From positions 4,600,501 through 4,664,500 of the forward strand of contig NC_134757.1 in the NCBI RefSeq assembly GCF_050436995.1: DNA of 64,000 nucleotides. The letters are read 5' to 3'. Below the pieces are notes generated by a model. That model was not told where the DNA came from and ran no database searches. It saw only the letters and a program-made list of their open reading frames with translations. The DNA is from Anticarsia gemmatalis. Lineage: Eukaryota; Arthropoda; Insecta; Lepidoptera; Erebidae. This document shows positions 39,001 through 47,388 of the stretch, piece by piece; the first letter of the stretch is position 1; each line of letters opens with the position of its first letter. Both the position numbers and the translations under genes were made by a program.

Positions 39001-39403
39001 GTTCCGCCTCGACTACGAGGACGACGAGGAGGAGACCGACTCGGCCGTCACCGAGATCAACCGGGACGAGGACGCCGGCTCGGCGCCGCCGCCCAGCGAG
39101 CCGGGCTCGGCGGCGGCGGACGAGGCGGGCGCGGCGGGCGGCGCGGGCTCGTTCGTGCGCCTGGACGACGGCTCGCGCCTGCAGGTGACGCTGCAGAACG
39201 GCTCGCTGCACGCGCTGGAGGAGGAGCTGGTGCGCGCCAAGGAGCGCTGGGCCGAGGTGTGCGCCGAGCGCGCGCGGCTGGCGGCGCAGCTGGCCGTGCT
39301 GCAGCACAAGCCCGCGCGCCTGGCGCCGCGCCACGTGCTGGCGCTGGCCGTGCCGCTGCTGGCGGCGTGCCTGTACTACATCCTGCTGCCGCACGTGTCC
39401 TGA
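17899..39403 (+). CDS. Slmap: Slmap, sarcolemmal membrane-associated protein homologue: FHA domain, coiled coils, C-terminal membrane anchor (13 coding exons, 833 aa)
   Basis: Slmap is the phospho-threonine reader of the STRIPAK phosphatase complex. In flies and mammals its FHA domain docks on autophosphorylated Hippo/MST and brings PP2A to switch the kinase off; it is also found on centrosomal, ER and nuclear membranes. Exons: 17899-18090, 24907-25023, 28816-28956, 30266-30400, 30684-30902, 31293-31442, 32652-32753, 33261-33413, 33710-33803, 33956-34081, 34849-34955, 38286-38507, 38660-39403. They sum to 2502 bases, stop included, all in phase. Domains: a ~38-residue lead; FHA at about 39-180 with Arg67 (IGR), Ser87-Arg88-x-His90 and Asn109-Gly110, all key FHA positions present; coiled coil at about 185-345; an acidic Ser/Glu linker at 410-510; a second coiled coil at 513-680; an acidic patch; a last coiled coil; and a hydrophobic tail (812-829) ending LLPHVS. 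Length matches long vertebrate isoforms (~828). Alternative isoforms are not resolved. Confidence 0.95.
20575..20608. repeat. perfect short hairpin
   Basis: GTGAATGGAAACC and its exact complement GGTTTCCATTCAC are separated by eight bases. It sits at the right boundary of the CpG-poor block of Slmap intron 1. It may be the remnant of a foldback element; there is no other evidence for function. Confidence 0.6.
21498..22655 (+). mobile_element. composite palindromic repeat, family C, copy 1
   Basis: Left part: inverted arms of about 180 bp (21498-21680 and 21786-21968) around a ~105-bp spacer, bounded by ATGCCATC and GATGGCAT. Right part: about 690 bp with short direct repeats GTGAGTCAGTGAGTCAGTGA near 22385-22416 and a terminal hairpin GGGGGCAC-TTCC-GTGCCCCC (22633-22652). 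The same two-part unit occurs at 51712-52915, so it moves as one element. It has no coding capacity. The terminal hairpin and lack of long outer inverted repeats recall Helitron-like elements, but the typical CTRR end is missing; class unassigned. Confidence 0.85.
24907..25023 (+). CDS. Slmap: Slmap exon 2: FHA core (IGR and SRxH)
   Basis: Thirty-nine codons, acceptor ATTACAG, donor GTGAGT, phase 0 on both sides. It carries IGRNVYRTTPSPTN, whose Arg67 lines the phosphate pocket, and ECRVLSRHHATLYYD with the Ser-Arg-x-His signature of phosphothreonine-binding FHA domains. Confidence 0.95.
28184..28683 (+). mobile_element. non-autonomous interspersed element, family B, copy 2 (CTGT microsatellite inside)
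   Basis: The copy starts ATACTAATATTATAAATGCG, passes into a (CTGT)n tract with one interruption (about 28213-28263), then a ~350-bp body, and ends GTTGCGCGGGTCAGCTAGTA. Both ends match the inverted copy at 4551-4814. There is no open frame of its own. This is a very common lepidopteran repeat architecture; I could not settle LINE tail versus SINE versus Helitron-like. Confidence 0.8.
28213..28263. repeat. (CTGT)n microsatellite
   Basis: About twelve tandem CTGT units with a single CGGT interruption, embedded near the 5' end of the family B element. Confidence 0.95.
28816..28956 (+). CDS. Slmap: Slmap exon 3: FHA domain, SSNGTF motif
   Basis: Forty-seven codons, acceptor TTTACAG, donor GTACAC, phase 0. 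It contains SSNGTFINNN, whose Asn109 holds the phosphopeptide backbone in FHA domains, and the FHA strand VFSGDVVQFG. The vertebrate TENTRKV stretch is replaced by VENAGNSEK at the exon end. Confidence 0.94.
28957..30265 (+). other. Slmap intron 3 (1.3 kb)
   Basis: AT-rich intron of 1309 bp with one striking short hairpin at 30041-30080. No other repeat or coding signal was recognised. Confidence 0.75.
30041..30080. repeat. short hairpin with 17-bp arms
   Basis: AGGGCCTTTTCAAAGCCCT is followed after four bases by AGGGCTTTGAAAAGCCT, its complement with a single bulged base. It lies in Slmap intron 3. It is too short and too symmetrical to call a microRNA precursor with confidence; a foldback-element remnant is as likely. 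Confidence 0.6.
30266..30400 (+). CDS. Slmap: Slmap exon 4: end of FHA domain; GC donor
   Basis: Forty-five codons from NTFPPVVALLKLYHPDG, matching the last FHA strands and following loop of SLMAP (IKLFLPDG in vertebrates), to ELYQLNNFVQ, which starts the first helix. The exon ends CAG followed by GCAAGT, a non-canonical GC donor with otherwise ideal consensus. A GT six bases upstream would delete Val-Gln and has a poor context. Confidence 0.92.
30684..30902 (+). CDS. Slmap: Slmap exon 5: first coiled coil
   Basis: Seventy-three codons, acceptor GTGCAG, donor GTGCGC. It contains DAIQREASLEARLRTL and SWELFVGEQRLLMRV, matching vertebrate SLMAP QEALHREQMLEQKL and SWQALIDEDRLLSRL. Third codon positions are almost all G or C, in contrast to exons 1-4. 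Long open frames on the opposite strand here are shadows of this composition. Confidence 0.94.
30903..31292 (+). other. Slmap intron 5 (390 bp), mostly SINE
   Basis: A short intron. About two thirds is the tRNA-derived SINE at roughly 30944-31195, leaving some 40 bp of original sequence after exon 5 and about 100 bp before exon 6. Confidence 0.7.
30944..31195 (+). mobile_element. tRNA-derived SINE
   Basis: The head carries a polymerase III A-box-like TGGTTAACGTA (30965-30975) and a B box GGCTCGAATCC (31014-31024), 10 of 11 matches to the consensus, at tRNA spacing. The body TGTGACGAGCACGAGTATTT and following TATATAAGTATGTATCTAGA are of a type widespread in Lepidoptera. The right end is not sharply defined. 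It sits sense to Slmap, about 41 bp behind the exon 5 donor. Confidence 0.75.
31293..31442 (+). CDS. Slmap: Slmap exon 6: coiled coil
   Basis: Fifty codons, acceptor GTTGCAG, donor GTCACA (weak). It encodes EVAQESLRVAHEQRLALEET, matching the vertebrate KESLRRVLQEKIEVV region, and continues in heptad pattern to NALAELQ. Very GC-rich third positions. Confidence 0.92.
31475..31552. repeat. small imperfect palindrome, probable foldback element
   Basis: CCTAAGTTAATATTGAAATGTCATG and the inverted CATGCATTTCAATATTAACTAAGG enclose about 30 bp. The roughly 24-bp arms differ at a few positions. There is no coding capacity. Confidence 0.65.
32379..32592. mobile_element. mariner-like MITE, copy 2
   Basis: A 214-bp element with ~57-bp inverted ends (TTAGGTCGGGGAAAAAGTC at the left) and TA on both sides (32377-32378, 32593-32594). 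It is highly similar to copy 1 at 134-346. It lies in Slmap intron 6 and ends only 59 bp before the exon 7 acceptor, so the branch point must lie in this short space or inside the element. Confidence 0.9.
32652..32753 (+). CDS. Slmap: Slmap exon 7: coiled coil
   Basis: Thirty-four codons, acceptor GTATTGCAG without a clear pyrimidine tract, donor GTAAAT, phase 0. It encodes KLAARCERKMCAARVAIAAA and EERELAVRNHLPLA. The frame, helical composition and in-phase joins on both sides support it. Confidence 0.88.
32754..33260 (+). other. Slmap intron 7 (507 bp)
   Basis: Contains two retroposon scraps: CCACTGGGCCAAGACCCCCT near 32910-32940, resembling the 3' ends of the truncated LINE copies elsewhere, and TTCAAATTCAAATTCTTTAT near 33147-33170, another common lepidopteran repeat end. 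The rest is AT-rich. Confidence 0.5.
33261..33413 (+). CDS. Slmap: Slmap exon 8
   Basis: Fifty-one codons from YSVQNGEAKMLVV to LLPQHLLNK, acceptor AATTTCAG, donor GTAACC, phase 0. The region leads from the first coiled coil to the linker. Similarity to vertebrate SLMAP is weak here, but splice sites and phase fit on both sides. Confidence 0.88.
33710..33803 (+). CDS. Slmap: Slmap exon 9
   Basis: Thirty-one codons plus one base, acceptor TTTGTCCAG, donor GTAATT. It encodes VGIKAISAEGKSAKEFELIL then an Asn-rich tail. It ends in phase 1, which exon 10 matches. Confidence 0.87.
33956..34081 (+). CDS. Slmap: Slmap exon 10: acidic linker
   Basis: The split Gly codon, 41 codons and one base. The product is strongly acidic and Ser-rich (TEESEESASSGEEKSGEP), comparable to the KESDFSDTLSPSKEKSSDD linker of vertebrate SLMAP. 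The acceptor is the less usual AAG after a good pyrimidine tract; donor GTCAGT. Confidence 0.85.
34082..34848 (+). other. Slmap intron 10 (767 bp)
   Basis: Starts with a MITE-like inverted-repeat element (34104-34304) only 22 bp after exon 10. The remainder is AT-rich with no further features. Confidence 0.7.
34104..34304. mobile_element. MITE with ~40-bp diverged inverted ends
   Basis: Left end GTCTCCCGACATTTGTCGAT then GCGGAATCGGCTAACGCC; right end the complement with several changes (GGCTTAAGCTGATTCCGCGT, then GTGGGGAGAC). It is about 200 bp long without coding capacity. The target duplication is unclear. No second copy in the window. Confidence 0.65.
34849..34955 (+). CDS. Slmap: Slmap exon 11: acidic/Ser linker
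   Basis: It completes a Glu codon, then 35 codons including CSSPLDGELRPDNN and YSEPSTREESP. Acceptor TTGTAG, donor GTAAGT, ending in phase 0. Low-complexity linker; identification rests on phase and splice signals. Confidence 0.85.
34997..35203 (-). repeat. interspersed repeat family A, copy 2
   Basis: Inverted and diverged relative to 3797-4028: it begins ATTTTTCGTATGGTTAGTGG and ends CGACCAGTGAGCGCAACTGA. It starts about 40 bp behind the exon 11 donor. The open frames within it are not conserved coding sequence. Confidence 0.75.
35211..35371. mobile_element. MITE with ~40-bp inverted ends
   Basis: Left end TATTTTAATGTAACGGTTCA then TAAGCGCGATTGAAAATTAA; right end TTAATTTTCGATCGCGCTTA then AGACCCGTTACATTATAATA. 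The arms are complementary with about five differences and enclose roughly 75 bp. It abuts the family A repeat, so one may have inserted next to the other. Confidence 0.75.
37793..38242 (+). other. candidate alternative exon or internal promoter in Slmap intron 11
   Basis: A plus-strand open frame of 149 codons ends in TAA only 43 bp before exon 12. Its GC-rich part (about 37815-37995) encodes IRPLTAAASPRPLIMFKPPS then LHTEKALKTHAPVQ. A GAG before TCAAGC (37880) could act as a phase 0 acceptor, and CACCT|GTGCAG as a weak phase 0 donor, both matching the phases of exons 11 and 12. Alternatively, read through, it would be a terminal exon giving a protein without the membrane anchor. Open frames of 159 and 172 codons occur elsewhere here by chance, so length alone proves nothing. 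Confidence 0.2.
38286..38507 (+). CDS. Slmap: Slmap exon 12: second coiled coil
   Basis: Seventy-four codons, acceptor CGTGCAG, donor GTACGT, phase 0. Heptad-rich sequence including VEYANILRVMAGLNEEIKVL and ADNEQLRAARDDLLAA. Nearly every codon ends in G or C. Confidence 0.93.
38660..39403 (+). CDS. Slmap: Slmap exon 13: coiled coil, acidic region and membrane tail anchor
   Basis: 247 codons and TGA, acceptor AAATTTTAG after a 152-bp intron. Order: coiled coil (AQLTLSTVAEEANLAKIQRL onward), an Asp/Glu block (LDYEDDEEETDSAV), an Ala/Gly/Pro-rich spacer, a coiled coil with LEEELVRAKERWAEV, then HVLALAVPLLAACLYYILL, a single membrane helix four residues from the end. That is the tail-anchor layout of SLMAP. 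An antisense open frame of over 220 codons covers the same stretch but is a by-product of GC-rich codons. Confidence 0.94.
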   Translation, partial: AQLTLSTVAEEANLAKIQRLATSAAEMQAELAFRPTRADVDDLTAVVGKLRADLLAREQQIERLRASTVRERSTLDKAVETGGSLEDLRRPDDDDSATERSIDTGKISAEIDEMFRLDYEDDEEETDSAVTEINRDEDAGSAPPPSEPGSAAADEAGAAGGAGSFVRLDDGSRLQVTLQNGSLHALEEELVRAKERWAEVCAERARLAAQLAVLQHKPARLAPRHVLALAVPLLAACLYYILLPHVS

Positions 39404-39960
39404 TGGACCGCCACGTGGGAGCCGCCCGGGTTCGCGTAGCCCCGGCGAGCCGCCACACGCCGCACGCGAGCGCGCGCCGGACGAGACTCGCGTTCGCGTT
39501 CTTTGCTCACTCTCCCGGTATCCTCTGTGACTTCGAGTATGTCCGAACGGGCCTCTGTGTTTTCGAACGTTTCGACTCGAGCCGGCCCCTCCGCTGCCGA
39601 TACCTCATTTGAAATATTATCCGCGCTTCTCGTTTACGATCGCCGGCCGAGGGTTTCGGTATATTTATGGTTAGGATAATTTAGATTATTATGTATATTA
39701 TTACGATAGAGTCGGTTTATTGTGCACCCTCGGTCCCGACGCGAGCGCGGGTCGACGTGCAGAACCAAGTAGCGGGAGCTTGTGTCCAAGTGCCATTTGC
39801 TAGCGTGGGGCGTCGCGACGCCGCGAGAGTCGGTGCACGTTGTTATCGCATGAGTGTATATAACTTATTATTGTTTCTGTAAAAATTGTCAGTATCGTAT
39901 CGATATAGTATAAATTGATTGTTGATATCTGCCATAATAAATAACTGTACATTTTAAATT
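39404..39960 (+). other. Slmap 3' UTR with polyadenylation signal
   Basis: Starts after the TGA. It is GC-rich at first, then AT-rich. An AATAAA hexamer at 39936-39941 is the first good polyadenylation signal. Transcript-like CpG-rich sequence continues to about 40.7 kb, so a longer 3' UTR is possible, but I see no second AATAAA before 41 kb. Confidence 0.6.
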
Positions 39961-42900
39961 TTAAGGCCTAACGACTGTCCTAAGTTATAGTAATTATTGT
40001 TGTATGGAAGCTATCGAAATTCTCAGCCGAGCGACATTTGGTGACTACTCGAATCAGCTGATTTCCCTTGTTGAATATTTTAGGTATATGATATATTGAT
40101 AGTGTGTTCATCTTTTTATTATAATATATACGGTCGGGTCGTGTCGCGCTCGCGGGCCGCAGCAGAGCCTCACATGTCACATTGTCACATCGCTTCGGGA
40201 GCTAAACATATCATTGTTAGGTTTACATGGTGTGGGCATTTATTCGTCGACGGGCACGGACGTTAGGTTTCTTCGAAAGGTTTGCATTTTTCTAGTCTTT
40301 AGAGTCGACGTAGAGTTGGTTTCATGATATTACGCGCTCCTGCGTTTTTTTACAAATTTTGAGCTTATTTACAAGTTATTCTAACTCCTGTGTCGCGGGA
40401 CGCATTTATACGCGCAGCTCCGATTTTCTGCATTGTTTTGACATATTACGTAGCAATGAAGCATTTTAGTTGATGAACGTCGGCGAGTTACGGCTGACGT
40501 TACGTGCGTGTAGACTTCTGTTTTCGTTTTAATATAATTTGTGCCACTTCAGTTTGTGTTGAGTAACATTTGAGTGTATTGTTGAGCGATAGAGTGTGGT
40601 GTATGTAGTGAGACGCATCTCAGTTCAAAGCTCGCGCATCCGCGAGGCAGTTCAGTTCACGGTCGACCCTCGAGATCGCTTAGCTCTGTGATGTGAAGGC
40701 CAATAGATAATTTTGTAACAAACATTGTAACTAATGATTGAATAATTATATCCTTAGATTATTATAACTCTACCACGTTGAAGTCCACTGTCTATAAATA
40801 TTTATTATTTTAATTGTTGCACTGATTTTTGTTATGTTCAATGTTTTATTTTGTGTTTAAACCACCTTATTGTAAATAGATCGTATCTTATACTCGTTCT
40901 TATGTTTAGTTTCATGCTGTCGAAGACTTTATGTTGTATTTTATTGAGTAAAATTAATATGCATTCAATGTGGATGTACTGATAAATTTATTGGAAATAA
41001 TATTGATTTGTTTAAAACATTGTTTTTTTTACCCTAGTCTCTAAAAGTTAGGAAAATATCCGTTTGCGTCATAGCATTGTCCGAATTTAAACTATTTCTC
41101 ACAGTATTAATTGCTCATAAACAAGTGTGTTGTCGGTATAATGTAGTAAAGCTACGGTGCGCCGGTAGGTATGACGCGGTCACAAATAATAGGCTGACTA
41201 ACGAGATACGTAACTGGACGAGTACGACACACGATTCTATTTATAACGCATACGAAAGCAACACTGATTTTGTTACTTTATTCATTGCCGCGTAATACAA
41301 CACAGCCATGCTTTATTAACAAATGATGCTGCGTGGCTTTGTTCATTCGTATCATGTTTCTGAAATAGCTCTGAATTACCTACCACTTCATAAAATGGCT
41401 GCGATGTGAGACAGTTATACCCGCGTGGTAGCACTGCTGTCTTTGAGGTCATTGACCTATAAAATCAGTTTATTTCATGTCGTACCAAGCCTTCCTCGTA
41501 TTGTTTAATAGTCGTAAGAACGACGTTTTGCAATATAATTAGGTCCGTATGTATATTACATTTTAGCGGTCCAGTGTAGTTATCAAAGGAATTTCTGTCA
41601 ATGCTAAGAAAAGAATAAAGTCTGTATAGAAACTCCCGAGAAACATTATTCGATGATCAAAGGATAGTCGGCTGTGACGCTATTGATGACCCCTTAACTT
41701 CTAGCGCCATCTGCAGGTTATTTTAAAATTAAAACTTAGGCTATTCGATAGGTTAAAATTTTACCAGTTACGATACTTATAAAACTGGCTGAAGCATTCA
41801 AATAATTTGCAAATTTATATTTTAATAAACCATGCTACGTATTATCCATGTCTGAAATATGATAACAAAAGGTACACATAAAAAGAAATTTAAACGTTAA
41901 TAAACATTTAAGTTTGTAATTGTTAACCTAGACAGGAATATAATTTTAATTAGAAATGATAGCGTGTTACAGTTACATCAATTAACGTTTGCACGTAAGT
42001 AAATTTTAACTGTTTTATAAACGTCGTGTAAGTTCTGATAGACACTGTCTTGTCTTTATCACTTATAGTCAGTTTAAAAATTAATTGAAAGCGACAAAAC
42101 ATGTAATCTAATCAAAGCTAACCCGACGTTATTAATAAGACTCAATATGTAAGACTTAACAAACATTTCTTACAAAATTATCAAGTTATAATCTAACTCG
42201 AAAGTTATGCCATTTAATATTGGTATTCTAATAAATTATCAGATATAACAAGAGTTATCCAAATTGAATATTTCAGCTGATTACAAATATTTACCGGCAT
42301 TAACTTCCAGCAGTTAAAATAATCGCCATTAGCGTTCATTCAGTAGGCTTAAAGTTAAATACCATGTTGACCTCAACTTGCTACAAAAATCGGAGGACTG
42401 GTACCGTTCTGATTTCATTCAACAGTTCATTGCGGTATTATACAACGTCATCAAACGTCGCTTACGCAATAACTGCTGAAAAAAACCTTTGGTAAGTGAA
42501 GGTGTACAAAAGTGTTCAATCGAGCTCCAAAACTCTTCGTAGTCTGTGGCTACGGCGCATTACGTGTCGTGATGCGGGTTATTATTCGTCCATATTGCTG
42601 GAGTTTCTTCATTTTAATGCGATCCAACGTTGATTGCAGAAAAAACGTATAAGCGATACAAACGGACGAAGATCCCACCGACCCGTTTATGTCGGCCGAG
42701 CTGGGAAGTTCGTCCGGGCGTAGCACTTGATACTGCTCTTCTTTCTTCAAATATTTTTAGTCTTCGTCCTAAGCGTATTTGTCTTCTGCTTGCAGTGAAC
42801 ACTTAAATTTTTACATAATTGTTGAAATACATAACTATACTTACTAAAAATACACAAAATTGGTTTTGAACACGTAACACATGTTTTTATGAAGGCACAT

Positions 42901-42999
42901 ACAGATAACAAACAACATAATATAATTCACATAACCATTTAACTCATTCGCCTAATATAAATAAAATATTGTTAAAAAATAATAAAAATATTGTGTTAG
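39961..42999. other. region downstream of Slmap
   Basis: 39961-40700 is moderately GC- and CpG-rich and may still belong to a long Slmap 3' UTR. Beyond that the DNA is AT-rich. A GC-richer patch at about 42610-42760 is open on the minus strand in two frames (one with LRPDELPSSADINGSVGSSS). It resembles no family I know and could be an exon of a minus-strand transcript or an old transposon piece. Confidence 0.45.
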
Positions 43000-43420
43000 T
43001 TATTCACCTGTAATAAAGAACGGATGGTAATGGATGTAGATTCGGCGCAGAGCGAAATAGGCGCTCGGCTACCTTCCGTCGACCTTCGATCGGCGCGAAG
43101 CGAGCGAATGCTGTGGCGAATGTCCGTCGGAGGAGCGCGCGGCGCCCGGCGTCGGCGGTGAACGAACTCACCTTGACAAATGCACCATTTGGCATTGTTC
43201 GCGGGAAAACCGGCGGCCTTGCGCGCGCGCCGCCGCCGCCGCCGCCCGCGCCGACCAATCACAAGCCTTCGCGCCACAGCCTGCGACTGTTTTGGCGGGA
43301 ACGACTCGTCTGAACCACTCTGAACGTCGCTCGAACGCCGCACCGTGGCGCTGGTGTCGCGTCGGCAACACCACAATTTCAGCGTGACGACCTTTCGACG
43401 TAATCTTGTGAATGACATAC
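43000..43420 (-). promoter_or_regulatory. GC-rich island with two E2F-like sites and a CCAAT box
   Basis: About 400 bp, far richer in G+C than its surroundings. TTTTGGCGGGAAC (43290-43302) and TTCGCGGGAAAAC (43198-43210) both match the E2F core (TTCCCGCC and TTTTCCCGCG on the minus strand). CCAAT at 43255-43259 lies between them, ATTGG when read on the minus strand. A CGCC-repeat tract (about 43222-43252) separates the elements. E2F plus CCAAT is typical of S-phase genes, but the gene served is unknown. Transcription towards lower coordinates is favoured by the nearby GTGAGT donor. Confidence 0.45.
43172..43195 (-). CDS. candidate first coding exon of an unidentified minus-strand gene
   Basis: The minus strand reads AACAATG, then eight codons (MPNGAFVK), directly followed by a consensus GTGAGT donor (43171-43166), phase 0. 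It lies at the downstream end of a GC-rich island with E2F-like and CCAAT motifs, the arrangement expected of a promoter-proximal first exon. An upstream in-frame ATG at 43258 would add 21 low-complexity residues. I cannot identify the protein or its next exon. It could also be an artefact of a chance donor hexamer in a CpG island. Confidence 0.35.
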
Positions 43421-44137
43421 GGGTATGTATATCTGACTAAATAAGTTCTTTTGTTCATAACATTTTACAAACTAAGTTATTTTTTGTTTTTAGAATATGG
43501 ATTATCAAGACTCCATAAAGACACACATCATGTGGCTATTTACGACGCGTTTAGACAGCCCATCTAAAAATTGCTGGAAATGTTGCTATTTTTAGCAGAA
43601 AATAAAAAATAAAGATACCTAATTTGTGTTTTTGAATTTTACTTTGGTGTATTACGAATGTTATACGAGATATTACCGCCCATTTCAATTACTCAATTAA
43701 TAGGTAACAAGAAACGGTCTGGCATCCACAGCGAATAGATGAATGCTAATGTGGTCATGCTCGAGCGCTTCCCAGACTATCCAGTGAGATAAAATATTAA
43801 GCCTGCAATATTTTTGTTCATGTTATAATCGAGACGTTAATTGAACGATTTTTTCCCTTATTTGCACAGAATTTTGATGGAAGCAGTTTCAGGACAATGA
43901 TTTGAATATTTAAAATTTTGGTTAATCCCATTGCTACCTCCTGCTTAATTGATAACGAGTAATATGTTACTACAAAAATCTATTAATTTCGCCGACTGCC
44001 AAAATCTTTATCGCTATAAATATTATGTCTGCAATGTTATATACATCTAATCTACAATAAATATCTTATAATATTTTTAGGCAAAAAATCCTTTGTGGTG
44101 TTCGATAAACTCCTGATTCCCGATTGTTCAGGATCTC

Positions 44138-44176
44138 GTAGGAGTGCTACGTCGTAGCAACGTAGCACCTACGGGA
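44138..44176. repeat. short GC-rich hairpin
   Basis: CGTAGGAGTGCTACG and the complementary CGTAGCACCTACG are separated by about ten bases that themselves include CGTAG. It probably is a fragment of a small inverted-repeat element; no second copy was found. Confidence 0.5.
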
Positions 44177-47100
44177 ATAATGTAATTATAACTATTCTAT
44201 TTCTAGCATCATGTTTGATTTACTTTATAATTCTATCTTATAATTCATAATATTTATTTATTATTTATATTAAGTGAACTATAAATACTTATAATGAATT
44301 AATGACCATCTACTGCCGTAAATGTTTTTTTTTAACTTACTCAGAGTGGAGTTGGTTATGGCTTATTGTGTTATTCTTCTTGACATTACAACTTCTTATT
44401 AGTAATAAATAACAGTGTTTGTAATATAATTATATATGTAGGTCTTCAGCTGTATCAAATACAAGTGTAATGGACTCTACATTCCCCGTGCGTTTTATAG
44501 TTTACATAATTTATATGAAGTAACCAGCACAGGAATCTTATTCTTTCATATTTTTATAATATAGGACACAATAGACATGCCTGCGCCACTTGCGTTAAAT
44601 ACGACTATTATGAAAACAAAGACCTCTTTAAAAAGAGACCGTGTAATTTTAAAAATATTATTATTAACTGTTTGAAAAAAAAGTTCTGCTATTTTTCACT
44701 TGCAAAGCTAAAAATATTTTCTGAAATTTATCATAATTGTTTTTTATATATTCTTGCAAGGAAATGATTTATTGCATTAGTTGGGTAAGTGGATTCAAAC
44801 CTTGCCTTATAAAGTGAGCGCGCAACTCAAAGTTCTAATAAATCATATAATTTAATTTGGGACTGAGATTGGGGTCCTAATTGATGCAATAATTGTGAAT
44901 CATACTTTAAAGGTACATTTTTAGCATTTTGATTAATTCCTTTTCTGAACAGTCATTTATAAGGTCTATACACAAGGTAGAGATTAAAAGAGAGTTTTTA
45001 TAAGAAATACAAGTGAATGTATTCAACTGGGGGCTGGTTAGCTCATTCGACCGTGACCATTATAACTTCTATGAATGAACCGACATAAGCGGCAATTAAT
45101 TTTTATTACATTATAGACTTTTTGAATTAAACATTTATACTCAAGCCATGTATGTCTTCGGTTATTTTCTGGCTTATCCTATAGGATAAAAGTGATATAT
45201 GAAATACATGTTACTGCGCTTTATTTATCACCTTGTCCAATTTTAAAAGCAATCTTTGTTGTGAGTCAACAAACAGGTAGCGACAAGTCGCTTGTTTATT
45301 TGCAAGAGATAAAAATATGAACGACCTTAACGAAAGCTGTAGGGTGAGTTCGTTTATCTCCGTGACTCATTCACCCACCAGTTTGTGCTATGGCATAGAT
45401 ATAAATAAATCTATTTTCCTCATATTTATCGGTTAATTATCACGGTCTCTACATTCACAACTGTTGACAGATCTACTTGCAAATGAGGTCGGCTTGACAT
45501 CAATGTGTTTTATGTAGTACATTTCCGACACCCTATTAATTGCCGAGAAAACTTGTACGATATCTACGTTTGACCTCGGGTTATTTAATGCTACCTTTTT
45601 ATCTCTGGTCACTGTTTAGTTCACTGTTAAATTACTTCATATTATTATTTTATTGCTGCCACGATGTTATGTCATATAAGTTGATATTTACACGTGTTAG
45701 GAAGCTTTTCCGAAAACGAGCGGGTCTAATTACCGCGATCATACTCAAAAATTATCGACAAATATGTGTAAAAGGCTACTTAAGTGTATTTCAAATAATA
45801 TTTCGCTACTTATCATTTACACAGCGAGTGTCTTCGGGTTTGTGCGCGCAGGACGTGAGTCAGGTGTCGTTCACCCTGCAATGCTACGCGTCATCACAAT
45901 ACCTAGTCCGCCGCCATTATATTTTACGCCACTTTTTATCACATCTCGGCTCAGTTGACCCTCGCTCGTTCCATCGGAGAACGTTGAATGATGCCGATCG
46001 ACATCTTATTGACATTTAACTACGATTCCATTTTGATAAAATGTGATCACGTGGTTTTACCTTTTAAACCGGCAATGGTGTCGTATCATTATTAGCAGGG
46101 TTTATCTACTAGACATATTGTTCTTAAAATCTAACGCAAGAATTGTTTAAAAAAGGAAAATACGGTGATAGACACGCTAATGTGATAGCATCAAAATAGG
46201 TCTCATCAACCACATGAATTTAATTACCTTGTCATTGTAATTAATTTTTAAATTCATCATGCAGGTACCGTTTGTATTTTACGGTTTCTAAACTTTTACT
46301 TTAATACGAATCGATGTTTTATTACAAGGCGGAGTTACAAACTTGGTTTCATTACTTATCGTTACTTGGACTTAAATAAATTAATGAATATTTATTGGCC
46401 GTGCATCCGGGAGTTACTCATGAATCATATGTCGGCCAGGCACTCGCCTGTTCGACAAATGATATCACATTTGGTCGATTAGTGATCATTGTATCACACT
46501 TACTCGTAAATTTGCAATGGTTATTAGTATTCACAATGGCTAAAACTGACTTAATTACCTACTTACATGAGGGGAATAATATGTAGCCGGAGCTTCATGT
46601 GTTACAAACTTTTTCCGTCTATTTCGTTAGAAAAAAAAAACTATGTAAAAACTATGAAGACTAAAATGGAGAAAAAATGTTTTACAGATTTCAATACAAG
46701 CTTCACTGTTACGAATATTCAAACATTACTTATGTATTAATTAAGTATTTTCCTCATAGATGCCGATGTTTAGCTAATAATTTATTATTTATTTTTGTTA
46801 CGGTGCTTTTTGCGAGACTGTTAAATTGAACGGAAGGTTTTATGTTAAATGTGTGACTGATTATTTTCTTAGTATTTTTCTGACTTTACCATAATAAAAC
46901 TTAGTCTGTTTAAGGCTTGTAATATTCAGAAAAAGTTACTTGTGTAAAGTCATTTAGTCTTGCGGTTTCAACGAGTTTTATTTGTAGAACTATGTAGATA
47001 AGTGAAAGCAACAATATCAACTGTGTTAATTTCTACGATTTGACAACACAAAACAAGATACAAAAGTCAACTAAGAGACAAGTCGTCTAAAAATAAATGT

Positions 47101-47388
47101 GTGTGCTGTATCAACATTTGTGGTGACAATTCGCTTTGTGAACTTGCTCGGCGTGTCTGTGACGCAGTTACTTCGTCCTATTACTTCTTAGAATTCGGTG
47201 GTTAACCTCAAGGAGCCCGTGTCCTTCCGCCCGTCGACTGTCAATTGTCATTCAAACCATGGACTACTTAAATATAGAGTTATGCCCATTCTAAAGGGCT
47301 CATACTCATATTTTATGGAGAGGCAAAGAGAACTCGAGATGGTTTTTTTTAATTTGGGCATTTGACTACTTACGTCGGAGATAGTCTT

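Noticed and set aside
38717..39394. Minus-strand open frame of 225 codons
   Set aside because: Exact antisense of Slmap exon 13; GC-rich third positions suppress stops on the opposite strand.
42614..42802. Minus-strand frame with RRQIRLGRRLKIFEERRA considered as a Harbinger transposase N-terminus
   Set aside because: Only a short basic stretch is suggestive; the frame then diverges and no other transposase motif or inverted repeats are present.
45030..45050. GGCTGGTTAGCTCATTCGA considered as a tRNA gene start
   Set aside because: Resembles an A box, but no B box or T-loop follows at tRNA distance.
45540..46019. Plus-strand open frame of 159 codons
   Set aside because: Starts without an ATG-based context, has no recognisable motif and no neighbouring exon signals.
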